Source: Nectonema munidae (taxonomy: Eukaryota > Nematomorpha > Nectonematoida > Nectonematidae). From it: 64,000 nucleotides of DNA. Below the pieces are notes generated by a model that made no database searches, was not told the DNA's origin, and saw only the letters and a program-made list of their open reading frames with translations. How positions within the stretch are numbered: the stretch's first letter is position 1; each line of letters starts with the position of its first letter. Positions 46,801 to 58,819 of the stretch are shown here, piece after piece. The DNA is taken from NCBI GenBank assembly GCA_030549495.1, contig JAUIRK010000535.1:62001-126000 (forward strand). Reading direction: 5' to 3'. Made by a program: the position numbers and the translations under genes.

Positions 46801-47095
46801 GGCAAAGTGATCGATATCGACCACTGGCGGTCAATAATAATAGATACTTAGGGGGTCGATGAGATAGACAAACTTACCAAATTGTGCTATGCTTTTTTTA
46901 CCTTATAGTAGCAATAAATCTCCTTTTCTTTTAAAACATAATTTAGGACATTGTATAGTATAGGATATATGAAACATTTTGGTTGAATTTTTTCTCTCAT
47001 TAATGTTTTTATGAAACATTTCTATGTGGGGCAGGGGTTGATGTGAAGACAAATGTTCTATGAAAGGGTCGACGAATAAAAAAGTTTGCCGATTC
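46795..47095. mobile_element. Possible hAT-type MITE
   Basis: GAGGTAGGCAAAGTGATCG near 46797, with a TCGACC further in, is answered by GGGTCGACGAATAAAAAAG and TTTGCCGATTC at about 47067-47095. These are roughly inverted ends about 300 bp apart, starting where the LINE stops. No clear target duplication is seen. Confidence 0.4.
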
Positions 47096-47139
47096 ATAAA
47101 TACACTCGTCAGACCTCATAAGAAACCTGACCCTCCTGT

Positions 47140-48440
47140 TCTTGAATGTGATGCAAAAATATGAAGGAGTTTTTAGCTTCTTTTTTACTCAAAGTTTGAT
47201 AAGACATATATATGAATGCAGCAAAGCAAAACTCGAAGAAAATTACAGGTAAAAAATTAATTCCTTTGCATAAGTAGTTTTTAATATTTTATTTTTATAG
47301 TTTGGCGGAATCTTCTTTTGGAAATTAGGGTTATTGTTATGACAAGTTCTCAATAGAGGATATCCTAGTATATTTTCACTGTCTATTTCACATTGGCCAG
47401 TTTAAAAACCAACAGATCGATATAAAGGCTAACATAATAGCCAACATCGTAAAACGCTTGGTCACTCCAAGGTACCTTCAGGTTGTGGAATTTATGTAGA
47501 CCGTTTTTTATGGTACATGAACTTTGCATTTGGGCTAAAAATCAAGGGTTAACTATATGCGGCACCATCAGAAGTGTTCGTAGATGTATACCATATCTGT
47601 TACGACCTTAACAGTTAAAAAATTTGAAGCTGGCGGAATGTGAAAGTAGGTTTTTTTTACGAAGTATGCTTCTCTGAGTATAAACATTCCCCAAAAACAC
47701 GCAAAAAAATGTTGATGAGTTTGAAGAAGAATCTCTAGCTCAAAGTTTAAATAGAGAAATTAAAGAAATCATGTATGATAAAAAAAAGTTAGTACAATAG
47801 AAGAACTACAGATGTTCAAACAAAACAAAAATTTTGATTTATCAGAATCGATACAATTGTTAAAAAATTCTCTTTTATGCATCCAACCAACTTCTTGTTA
47901 ATGCAAAAGAATCTTCTCAAATGTATCAAATACTTTATCTCCAAAACGATTGAGTTTGAAAAACGAATCTTTTAGTGCTCTTGTTTTTTTTAAATTATTT
48001 TAGTAATAAAACAAAATAATTTTTTTTCCCGTAAAATATTTTTTAACTTCTCGAAACTTTTCTCGAGTCTAGAGAATCATTTTTTTTCTCGTTTCTCGAG
48101 AATTAAATTTTATCGAGAAATCAGAAGCTCTAGTGATAGTAAAAGCCAACATGCCAAGTTTATATCCTAGTATTTCAAACGGTGGGAGAAAATACTTTAT
48201 CAGTAGGCCTTATCTCTCACGGAAAGGTCTATGCGAATCAGTTGTGATAAGGCATCTCTACTCGTATCATGGCTAAAAACCTTTTGACTTTTTACGGATT
48301 CAATAAAACATATGATACAGTCCCCTCATCAAGTCGTCGTGGTTATTGTTTTGTGTCAAATTGCCACCCAAGAAAAAGAAGGTCGATATGTAAGTCATAC
48401 CATACTTGTATGTTCTGAATGTGGAAATACACAAACGCGA
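47140..48440 (+). pseudogene. PGBD4-like piggyBac transposase, strongly decayed
   Basis: Exon 1's end is visible before a 52-nt intron at 47249-47300 (CAG|GTAAAA ... TTTTTATAG). Next come pieces of the helical domain (SIEDILVYFHCLFHIGQ) and a jump to RLVTPSKVPSGCGIYVDRF, the second-acid region. Middle parts are missing. The end is at about 48260-48435, with RGYCFVSNCHPRKRRSICKS from the Cys-rich finger. Deletions and many stops make this the oldest-looking of the three intron-bearing copies. Confidence 0.75.
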
Positions 48441-48988
48441 TTGTTTTATAAATACTATTATTGTTTATCTTAATTTTTTTTCATTCTTGTTCGACGTTTT
48501 ATCTCATTTATTTTATTTCTAAACTAATAAATCTTTTTGTTCAATATTTTAATTTTTGATAGATGGCGTTGAAATTGACCGATTTCAAAACTTAGCCCAT
48601 TTTTTCAAAAGATTTTTCATAAAACAGAAAAAATTTACATGTTAATTTCAACATGACTTACATATTAACTTCCTTGTGTAAATTGCCTTTGAAAATGATA
48701 GGTGACATAAAACTCCCACTCCGTACAAGCAAACACAAATTTAAAAAATATTAAAATGTAATAATTAATTTTTTATGAAGCAAAATAAAATAGTTAAATG
48801 ATACAAACGAAAATAGTCAAACCATAAATTCAGATACTCTTACATGGTGGTTCTGATTCAAGATCTACAAAAAGTAAAATAACAATTTTAGGGAAAAAAG
48901 CCTATCAAAAAAGTTATAGAGCTTCAACAAAAAAAATTTTACAGCATAACTCAGGTTTTTTGAAAACTAATTTGACGTATCCATAGAG

Positions 48989-49217
48989 CAGCGTTATTCA
49001 AACTGTGGGTCCCGAAAATCTAAAAGTATTAATATTTTATTCATACAAATAAATAAAGCGATGTGCAGATCATAAAAAAATATACATATGAATTGTCGAT
49101 GCTGAATAAATGAACGCAGTGATCAGAGTTTGTCTCATTACACCTAAGTATTATGGGTCGCGATGCAAACTGTGCTTCTTGCTAAGGGTCTCAGTAAAAA
49201 AAGTTTGAAAAACGCTG
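48989..49217. mobile_element. 229-bp hAT MITE in H copy III
   Basis: The ends CAGCGTTATTCAAACTGTGG and AAGTTTGAAAAACGCTG are inverted, with internal GGTCCCG/GGGTC-like arms of the common hAT MITE type. Flanks CCATAGAG (48981-48988) and CACTACAG (49218-49225) match in 5 of 8 positions, and both resemble the CCCTACAG target used by the hAT in copy I. Confidence 0.8.
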
Positions 49218-49232
49218 CACTACAGCATACTC

Positions 49233-49302
49233 TATGAGTGGCATGGCAGGTTGTTGAGATGATGGGCTCAGCACGAAACCTCTGGGTTCGATTCCTCATC
49301 GA
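49233..49302 (+). repeat. tRNA-like domain in H copy III
   Basis: It has the best B box of the three copies: GGTTCGATTCC at 49285-49295, identical to a canonical tRNA B box. The A-box region is TGGCAGGTTGTTG from 49244. The copy lies directly right of the MITE insertion. Confidence 0.6.
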
Positions 49303-50789
49303 TACCAATTTGTTCATAGTTTGACAAAGCGGTACATCAGTGAATTGTCGATGAAAACACCCCCACCTTTTACTCAAAATTGGAAAATTTGCTACATAAT
49401 TAACATAAGAGAGAAAGGAGACAAAATAAACTAATAAAGCAATTTTCACTATTTTAAAATGAAACTGTCTGTTCTCAGAATAATTTCACAATAATAGGGG
49501 GCATAAAAAATGAGATAGTCGGCACTTTATTTGATATTTTCAAGTTTTTATAAGCAGCAAAAGCCAACGTAGCTAACCCTTATAGGGTGATTTTGTAACG
49601 CTTGTATTTTTTACATTTTGTAAATAATCATAGTATACAAAAAACGGTAGTTTAATCACTTTTCATAAAATTAAAGAACACAAAATCATTAAAAAACTAT
49701 TTAAACTAACATAAATCATAAAAATCATAGTATGCGAGAACAAGAAAATCATTGCCTTTTTAGACTATTTCTCTGTCTACAAATAAACTTCTGACAGCTG
49801 TCATAAATAGATCAAGTACATTTTTAACTACTGAAACATTTTGTTTCGATATTATATTTTTATTATAATAATCAACAAATTTTCCTAAAAAAATTATTTA
49901 TTAATTATGAAAAATATCTTTGCTTAAATATTAAACAAATAGAGTATTCTTGCTTTTAAACTGAATAGCTAGTCAAAATATTCATACCCAAATAGCTATT
50001 TAAAAAAAATTTCTTGACTTGAAAAAATTAAAGTTTTCAAATGTTACAAAATGTAACAAGCGTACTCATAAAGATTAAAAAAATTTTAACACGAGTCTGA
50101 CAATATTCATTGATATAAAATTATAACGATTGAAAACTATTTTTCCCTCATTCAAAAACAAACAAATTTTCATTTTTGCAAAATGTTTGGTGTATTGATG
50201 GAACTAAATTTTAAAAAAAAAATCGGTGATTAATTTGAATTGCTGAACTTTGGTATCATGAAATAAGCTTCTGAAAATATTGAACTTATATTACGCTAAA
50301 AACTAGTTTCTAATGAGACAAAATAAAATTATATTTAATTTAACTCTAAATACAAATGAGAGAGAAGAGAGGTGAATGAGAGTAGAAAGCTTGAGTGAGA
50401 GAAGAGGGCTTGAGCCATTGAGTTTTAGCAAAGAAAGCGGAAGAGAAAAACAGAGGAGACAGAAAGAGAAATAGAATCACAGTAACAGAAGATGAGAAAA
50501 ATCTCGTAGATCATCAACATGTGTTTGCTCAAAAATACATTTTCGCCCCTGCTAGGATCACGAGGATTTTCCAAACCAAGAAATCAGATGTGGCGATATA
50601 ATTTATTCTAAAGACCCACCCATAGTTGATCCTTCTCAGGAAACATATTGAAAGAGTTACCTCGACCTATTTGTAGTCCAAAAGATGAACTACTATTGGG
50701 CATCAGAGATTTAAATTTTTCCTCAGATGCCTGAGATTGGATAAATTCAAAATAGAGAAAAAAGAAAACATGCTGATAAGTTGGCTGCA

Positions 50790-51907
50790 GTCAGAGAGTT
50801 GTGGACTGCAGCCAAAATATTAATTTAGATGTTTGGCCCAGGAAAAATACACTTAATGTAGATGAACAACTTTACGGCTACAGAGGTGACATACCTGGAA
50901 AAACTTTCCTAATAAGCCAAGGAAATATGGCGTCAAAATTTGCCACAAGAAATTGTCGTGGAGCTAGTCAAACCTTTTACTAACACGGGAAGAGATTTAG
51001 TGACAGATCGCTACTTCACCTTGCAAAAGAACTTGATCGGCACTATCAACAAATGTTGAAAAGAAGTTTCGCTTCTGATGAAGTCAGCAAAAAACAAGCC
51101 TGTGTTTTCAACCTCTTGTTTATATGACAGGAACAACACAATTACTCTTTGTGAGTACATTCCAAAAAACAAGAACGTCCTAATGCTTTCTTCTTCACAT
51201 ATGCTAATTGATATATCACTAAGAAGTGATAAAAAACCTGTTGTGATTTTGGAGTACAATAAAGGAAAGTGTGGAGTCGAACTGATGGATTCTATCAACG
51301 AAGAGTTTACTACAAGAAGAAAAACAAACAGATGGCCCAGGCTCATCAACCACAACATGTTAATGTTTCATGGAGTAACTCCTTTATTTTGTTGAAAAAA
51401 ATGGATATAATGAAACTCAAAAAGAATTTATAAAAAACCTGTCTTTCAAACAGGCTTTTCCCTTTTCTTCAACAAAAATGAATAACGAATCTCTTTCGGT
51501 ATCCATCAAAGAAGCTGGACTAAAAGTTGGGTTCAATGAAGTTGGTGTTAGTTGCAAAAGAAAAAAAACAAGTTTCTCAAGATCTTCAACTTTTGGAAAA
51601 AAAACTGTAGAAGTAGCTGCTGTTCTTGTGGTGTCTCAATTTGTTCTGAACACCGTATTCAAGTAAAAGAAGAATTTTGCTTTTTTGTAGAAAAAAGTAA
51701 AATAGAACTCTTTTTTTCCTTTTAATAAATTTTTTTTTACATTTTCAATATTTCAAGGTATATTTACATTACATAAATTTGTAATATATATATATAGATA
51801 TTACAAGGTAAAACAAATTTTCGAAAGTTTTCTCTTTGTTAAAAAATGATTTTACAAAATGGAGTAGCTTGTACAAGTAAAGTTTTTTTTCGCTGTACGA
51901 TTGAGGG
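50790..51907 (+). pseudogene. PGBD3-like piggyBac transposase with right terminus
   Basis: The reading starts with TLNVDEQLYGYRGDIPGKT (first Asp), then GRDLVTDRYFTLQKNL (second Asp). At 51078-51395 it gives KNKPVFSTSCLYDRNNTITL, YIPKNKNVLMLSSSH and RKTNRWPRLINHNMLM. The third acid region reads KCGVELMDS, with Glu in place of the family Asp. A Cys-rich finger appears at 51580-51670 in another frame (CRSSCCSCGVSICSEHR). About four frame breaks occur. The right end is GTACGATTGAGGG then TTAA (51908-51911); the left end and N-terminal half are missing. Confidence 0.8.
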
Positions 51908-52139
51908 TTAAACCTTTCGCTTTTAATCTAATATATAATAATTATTTATAAAAATTACAAGGGATAAGAAAATCAATTTTTTACGTATAATATCAAATAA
52001 AACATGACATTCTTGTTTTTAGGAAAAAAGAAATATTTGATGATTAAAATTTTTTGCCAATGTGCATAAAAATGTTACATTGTTAAGTACAACACTGTGT
52101 AACAATTTCCAAGAAAATAGAGTATTTAAGAACATCATC

Positions 52140-52629
52140 ATTAACATCAAAGTGCCGTGTCCTTTTAGACGTGGGCAACCAGGAACGCTTAGGATTGTTG
52201 TTTTCTAGTTTACCGTGGTTAGTCTTGGATATTAAGTGGTGAGGTCTCCATTAATTGTAGGCTACGGACCTAGGCTTTGTCTAATTTGACCAACTCCAAG
52301 GCAGAAGTAACTAGGATTATTTGAAGGCGGCCTTTCTCGCCTTGTCACGACATCGTCTGAACATGGAGCATTTAAACCTGTGGGAAGGAGTCTACTACTC
52401 CGTCTCGTTGTGTCGTCGCTGTTTGTATTCGGGGCTGCTTATTCATCAAGCTAAGCTTGCTTATGACGCAGCTAACCACCATATCCGATGGCCCTTCCAC
52501 TACCCACAACCTGCGAACCCGCTCTTTAGCTGTTCCAGCTTAGCAGAGATAAAATATAAGCTAAAAGGCCAAATTAAATGGAAGATTAAAAAATTTATTA
52601 TTCCTTATTCATTGAAACAGACTGCATAA
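52140..52629 (+). other. GC-richer unclassified segment with a 102-codon frame
   Basis: This stretch has noticeably higher GC than its surroundings. It contains an open frame from TTG 52321 to TAA 52629 without an ATG at its start (AAFLALSRHRLNMEHLNLWE then WPFHYPQPANPLFSCSS). I recognise no family. It could be an exon or the coding tail of an unknown repeat. Upstream it is closed by stops, so if coding it begins at a splice site. Confidence 0.3.
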
Positions 52630-53464
52630 AAGTTAAAACAATGCTTTCAACACATGGTATGTTTAGCAGCATTATATACTTTTATTTGCTATCATTTTTG
52701 CACAAAAAATATCTTATTTAAAGTTTTATAACTTTGTCATTTGAACCATGTGTAATGAGACAATAGATTGATAGTGTCTTTGTAAACAATTTGCAGAAAT
52801 CTAGTGCTTATCTGATTATTATCATCTATATAACTACTACTTTTAAAAACTGATAATGTTATAAACAAGATCTGAATGTATATCTGAAGTTTTTGTTTAT
52901 TTCTATTCACAAAAGCTCTATAATGTAGGTATTTGTGATTTATACTTTAGTTTATTTCCAGGGAAATCTAGACATCTCGCTAAATTTCTGAATAAAATAA
53001 CTTCAAACTGGAATCTAAAATTTTTTCAAGAATCTTTACTCTTATAAATTGGTATCCTCCAGCCTGGACAAAGGCGCAAATGGGACAACTGATTGGCGGA
53101 GAATCAGCTAATGATCAGCTTGTGGATCAACACAACTGCTCAATTAAAATAACTATCCGTTTAGAACAAATATTGATTTGAAAGAATCATCTTGATCAAC
53201 CTGAGACAGGTGTTAAAAACTGTTAATTATTATACTGCATGATTAAATCAATAATATATAATAATAATAATAATAATAATGAATATATTTATTTGTGAAA
53301 ATTTACTTTTATTTAAATAAATTAAACAAAAAATATGAAATCTTTTTTCGTCAATTTATTACTTATTTGAATGAAATGATTAAAAAATAAAGAAAATTAC
53401 GCAAAAACATATGTTGAAAATAATAAAATATTTAATAGAGTAATACATATTTATTAATTTAATG

Positions 53465-53820
53465 CAGGGGTTAGAAACCTTTTTGTTGTTGTGTACTTAT
53501 TCTGTAGATGAGGACCACATTACTTTAACGATTCGTTTTGGGGCATAAAAGAACCATATAAAAGGAACCATATATTCGCATTAAAAGAATATACAAAAGT
53601 AAACGTAACGCGGTGTCTGCTACGTTGTACACATGTACATATTTAAGCTGAGAAGAAAAAGAAAATCAACTTGAGCCAAATTCACATTACAACATTTCTC
53701 TGCGCGGCAATTTTTATGAAAAAAATACTTTTATTACATTTTTGAAAAATATCTCGCATTCCATTTGGAAAGCTTCCGTGTACAACCAGTGGTACGCGTA
53801 CAAAAGGCTGGGAACCCCTG
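53465..53820. mobile_element. 356-bp hAT MITE
   Basis: The ends CAGGGGTTAGAAACCTTTTTG and CAAAAGGCTGGGAACCCCTG are inverted over about 20 bp. Flanks ATTTAATG and ATCAATGT are only partly alike, so the target duplication is decayed. Confidence 0.75.
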
Positions 53821-55313
53821 ATCAATGTGTAGCTGTCCATCGGGAATTCTCGCCCGGGCAGTTCAACGAAAAAAATTATAAATCCAAGGTAAAATTATAA
53901 GATTAATTCACTTTTTCATAAAATATAAGATGTAAGTTTCAGAATTATTTGAATTATAAGCAAAACACATTTAATTTTGTAAACTTATTCAAATTTTAAA
54001 AATATTTCTTAAACTTCAGTTGAGTTAGAGACAGTTTTTAAGTTGCGAAAGTTATATGATATAAACGTTGTTAGTTCATCTTTTTGTAGAGTTATTATAA
54101 GAATTTAAAATATAAAAAATTATGCCATTTTTAATAAATTTTTGTCTGTGCTTATTTTTCATGTTCATCGGAAAACAGTAAAAAATAACCTTTCGATATA
54201 AGTATAAATATAACTTAAATTGTTTATTCGTTTCAAATTTTTGGAAAAAGGATCTCAAAAGGAATTGCCGTTGTAAAAGCCGAATCACAATTTGCCTGAA
54301 GAATACAACTTCCAATTATTTCAAAACTTAGCGTTGGTAAGGTGAATTTTTGAAACATCAGCCATGGAACAGGGCCATTTTCAACAGCAATTTTCTTTTT
54401 CTTATTTCCATATAGAACATTGATGTTTTTTGATATATGTTATTAAATTACTCTATTTTGGAAAAATTTCTTAAACTATTTCAAAAAGAAAAAAAAGAAA
54501 AATGCATTATAAAGGATTCATATAGTTAATAAACTATATGGAGAAAACTCAAAATAATACGCGCTAAAATAGAGATTACATTAATTTATTTTTTGCATAA
54601 TAAAATTTTGAAATTACCAACAAAAATTTAGACAGAATCAGTGTATATTTATTAGAAAATAATGGCAAAAATAAAGAATAAAAATGATGAATCCTTAAAA
54701 AATAGTGTGGTTCAAAAAGACTTACAACGCCAGGGTTAAAGTTAAGTTGTAAACTTATAAAAATTAATGATACATTAAAAGGACCAAGTTATAAATAATA
54801 ATTATTATTGTGAAGGAGGTACGAGTGGTTAGCAAATGGATAAACGAAAAAACAAATATCGCATGCAAGGATGCTTTTCGTTGCATAAAGACTCTGCAGT
54901 TGTTTTCTTGCGAGTAAACGAAAAAAATTACTAAAAAACAAATTTACAAGAATAAACTTTTGTCAATTAAAGCAAACAACTCTACCAAATTTCTTCACAG
55001 AAAATAAAAAATATTTCACTTTCAACTTCGCTACTTTGATGTAGACTGCAGCGTATGTTTTTTATTTTTTATAGCGGAATCATCATTTTATATTTGAATG
55101 ACAAAGCGCTGTGATAAAAATATCCACAGTACAAATTATTATTAGCTATAGAAGCACTCGTCTAATGCAAGGAAAGTATTAAAATAGAACAAATGTCTAA
55201 TGCAGGAAGAATGTAGTAAGAAAGGGGGATGAGGAGGTGCATATAATTTTAGCTTTGGTGAAATAAAATAATTTGATGGGTTTGCAAGTATGTGTTCTAT
55301 TATCATATTATTA

Positions 55314-56149
55314 TTAATGATGTGTTTGTTGTTGTGTCAAAATTGTTTCAAACAACAAACGATAGGTTAAAAAAGGAAATATTCCCTGAATAGTTAATTT
55401 GGCGCAAAGTGCCTCCTGGTGAATTAAGCAGTGAATTGGGACTATTGCCTTAGCTCCCATTCCCTTTTGTTTTTCCTTGATTAGACGAACAAGCCCTGAC
55501 TTCTCATAACACATCGCCGGTACACCGTCAGTAGAAACGGATGTAAGTTTGTTCCAATTTAGATCAAAAGCACGAAAAACTATTTTCAAACCTTCGGAAA
55601 TATCTATCTACACCTCTCTCTCATGGTGTCTTTGAGAAAGATTAACCGGTTATCGACCACAGTCGACCTTACAAAAGTATGAATCCTCTGTGTTTATTAA
55701 TGCACAACTCTTCTGCTTTACATTAGATAACGTCGGATCATTCTGGTCGATAACGGGTTAAGTCAAGTAACTCTTCATGAACAGATAACTATCAACACCT
55801 CTACTAAAAATTGCACAAAAAGAGGTATCACCGATACCAGTTCTTTCATCTAATGCCAATGAAGAACAGTGCTTTCATCTAATGCCAATGAAAAACAGTC
55901 TAACTTTCTAACCAAAGATTTCACCTGCTCTTCTAAGTTCGATGACATTTCTGTTATACTTCTCACAAGTGTGTTGCGTGAAAGACTTATTTCAGAAAAT
56001 AATTTTGTTTTGTCTGGACACAGAACAATATAACTAGCCTTCACCAAATCTTCTGACGTTTTAGTTACATCCATGCTCATTTTTTGTTTTGAGTGGGACG
56101 CTTTCAGATGAGCCAACTTTTCTGTTCTTGAATCATCTTTAAAAGCCAC
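55314..56149 (-). pseudogene. hAT transposase (GTF2IRD2-like), fragment split by a MITE
   Basis: From 56149 the minus strand gives HLKASHSKQKMSMDV, ASYIVLCPDKTKLFSEISLS and SRNTLVRSITEMSSNLEEQV. It continues with DCFSLALDEST (first Asp) and, after a 24-bp repeat near 55850-55890, GDTSFCAIFSRGVD. The MITE at 55646-55757 interrupts. The rest, 55620-55314, gives WNKLTSVSTDGVPAM (second Asp) and PIHCLIHQEALCAKL (C-x2-H). The RW block and dimerisation domain are absent. Confidence 0.8.
55646..55757. mobile_element. 112-bp TTAA MITE inserted in an hAT gene
   Basis: TTAA stands at both sides (55642-55645, 55758-55761). The ends CCGGTTATCGACC and GGTCGATAACGGG are inverted with one mismatch. This is a piggyBac-type non-autonomous element. 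The hAT reading continues on both sides. Confidence 0.85.
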
Positions 56150-56239
56150 GTGTTGGACTACATCAACAATTATCCTAAATCATTATAAATAATTCACTAA
56201 TCTCATGCAAAAGATCTTTCGCACAAAACGATGCATTTC

Positions 56240-56761
56240 TCATAGAAGAATATTTATTTTATTTCAGAAAATTAGAATCATTCTTACATCTTTATATCTT
56301 ATTAATTTCCAAACCTAAACATTACATAAAACATATTATAAAAATAATTTCTTGGAAACAAACGGCCCTTATAAAACAAAGATTGTATATATAAAATAAA
56401 TCGTAACAACTGTATAACTTCATACATAGAAAAAACTTACAGACACCTACATCAACGCCTCCATGAGCACCAAATCCACATTAACATATACAAACACATC
56501 ATTAATAATATGATAATAGACGCATAATTTCAAACCCATCACATTCTTTAAATTTCATCAAAGCCTAAATTTATGCACCTCCTCATCTGAAAATTTACTA
56601 TTTCTAGAAGCCTGGCACTTCCTATTATAACATAATGCCATCAATCAACACATAAATAAATATATCTTAACTTAATGTGATTAACTATTTTACTCTTATA
56701 TATGCATGATCAAAAAAATCATACACACTCATCACCTCCACCATTCATATATAGGTAAGCG
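56240..56761 (+). other. G-poor segment, possibly LINE-derived
   Basis: The plus strand is rich in A and C and very poor in G, like the LINE pieces at 46050-46750 and 37650-38000. No endonuclease or polymerase motif is readable, so assignment to a LINE rests on strand bias alone. Confidence 0.35.
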
Positions 56762-57592
56762 GAGAATAGTATCCAGAAGACAAAATTGTCCAGATAGAAA
56801 GAGCTATCATTGTTTCGTAATTATTGACTTGTGAAATTGCCTTAAGTGCATATAGTGCTCGCTTTTCTCTTCTGGTCACTTTTCGCCTAGAACCTTCATA
56901 TATTCTTATATGCAATTATTAACAAAAAGAGCAGCTATTATTAATTAAACACATGCAACTATCAGTACTACCGTTCATACTATGATCTTCAACACTTCTT
57001 CTTTATACTACTTGATAAAGGAAGGTAGTCAGTCGTTCCGAAATATATCCTTTGTTTTCAAATAGTCTTCCTTTAATATCCTATTCCATTACGATTTTTG
57101 TATATTTTCTTACACAATGGAACAAAGTATTACACGCACTACTTAATATAGTATTATACCTACATAATTCAATTCATATTTCTGATGTTGTTGTTGGAAA
57201 TTATAAATTAATATAAACACAGATTATAAAGCTATGACCGCAGAGATTATAAAGCTCCTGTCCACCAAAAAATTTAACTGAGTCAAATTTTTCTCTGCAA
57301 AAGTACTCGCAGGGTTATTTCTATTAAAATAAATCAAACAGGGTACTTTGCAAGGAGCTAGGATTTTGTGAGTTGTCGTAATCAATTGAAATAAGACATC
57401 AGGACAGGGCGAAAGAAAGCGATATTCGTTTATTGAATAAATAAACACTTTCCAAAAAAGGATATGAAATCTTATAAGGTTGATTATAAGAAAATTAGCA
57501 ATAATGAACAAAAAAATTGTTTAAATTATTTTGAATTATTATTTTTTCATAATATAGACTAAAGCTTTGAAATGGAAAAGGCAAACGTTTTT

Positions 57593-57593
57593 G

Positions 57594-57623
<30 letters not shown>
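57593..57623 (+). repeat. (AAT)n microsatellite
   Basis: About ten AAT units. A similar tract is at 53260-53280, and in both cases ATGAATA follows. They may mark old LINE tails. Confidence 0.85.
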
Positions 57624-57624
<1 letters not shown>

Positions 57625-58819
57625 ATAGTGTTTTGCTGAGCACATGATACAAAATGCAAACAATCATCGTTATAATTCAGGAGTTAAAAGCAGCATTTAG
57701 TTTAAGTTTCTTTAATTCGTGAAAATAAAATTAAATATTTTCAAAAATCTCTATAATACAAATTTTCAATTCCAAAGAGACAGATAAAATTATTTGTTAA
57801 TTATTATATTGTTAATAATTTTAGAAATGAATGGACTTTTTCGTGATCTAATTTGGGTGTTCGTTCATCTTGGTGGCAACATAAAAAGGTCAGGATTCTT
57901 TCTTCAACTTTTTAAAAGTAGGTTTTCTATTATTATTATTATAGCTTATAAAAATATATTTATATTTTAAATTTAGTCAATATTGCGGAAACTATTGTAT
58001 ATTTAGAAAGTGATTAAAATGAAGATAAATTATAAAATTCTATTAAATTTAGAAGAATGTTAACATCAAAATTCACCAATTTAATATTCAAAATAGGATT
58101 TCAATTAGATAAAGTGAAAAAGCAAAAAGAATCGACAATCATGTTCCAATAAAAAGAATAACAATAACAAAGTAAAACAACACAACACCGGTATTACTAT
58201 GACGATTAGTGACAAAAGCAGGGAAAACAACTCAAAACTTTAAAATTGAGACGGGAATATATTATTTTCTATTAAATAATATAATATTAAAGTTGAGATG
58301 ATTTATAAAATGGTCATTCACTAAACGTTTAAATGAAAGAAGACATTTATTTCTTGAATAGTCCAATTTTGTTAACACACAATAAAACTGCTATTCACCA
58401 TATATAAAAATTCAGGTGCTCCTTTTAAAATTTAATATTAAAATCTCAAATCCACACTGCAATACATTCACTGCTTATAAAACAATGCACATGCAAAGAG
58501 AGTGAGCAAATTTCTCTCCATTTGTCTCTTTTGTTTAAACGTGTTTTGCAAATTGAATAGACCCATCTATCTCAACCCATTAGATCCAATAACTTTTAAA
58601 AAAAGGTTTAAGCATCAGGTTTTGAAAATTAAGTCTGCTCATCTTTTTCAATCATTTTTAAAGAGGTCATTTAGACATTCGTGTTGCCTGAAAGGATCAA
58701 TGTAGGTAGTTAGGCTCTTTCTGGGATCAAATGGCTTAACACTAAAGTATATAAAAAGACGAGCGTTCTTAAAGAGAGAGAGAGAATGAAGGCTGGAATT
58801 GAAAAATTTTAATAAGTAC

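Larger units (their letters stand above)
48865..50541 (-). mobile_element. Non-autonomous hAT family H, copy III
   Basis: It matches copy II reversed: the 48880-48985 block, the tRNA-like domain, 49370-50360, and the terminus TTTTCGCCCCTG ending at 50541. The distal end (beyond copy II 31700) is missing on the left, and the homopolymer at the terminus is reduced. It lacks the 42-bp-repeat element and the 197-bp MITE of copy II, so it preserves both empty sites. It carries its own 229-bp MITE. Confidence 0.8.
43959..58819 (-). other. Proposed giant intron of the DBHS gene, filled with transposons
   Basis: This is the interval between the phase-0 donor ATA|GTACTT (minus strand, 58820) and the phase-0 acceptor at 43959. 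It holds LINE, piggyBac (two), hAT (two groups), H copy III and small MITEs. Stretches 43959-45780, 51912-52140, 52630-53464, 53821-55313 and 56762-58819 show no gene that I can support. The other introns of this gene are 52-62 nt. Confidence 0.5.

Noticed and set aside
57224-57511. 95-codon minus-strand frame
   Set aside because: Ile/Phe/Leu-rich composition typical of AT-rich non-coding DNA; no domain or splice context.
58502-58705. 67-codon plus-strand frame resembling a LINE tail
   Set aside because: Similarity to reverse-transcriptase C-termini is too weak, and it lies antisense just downstream of the DBHS exons.
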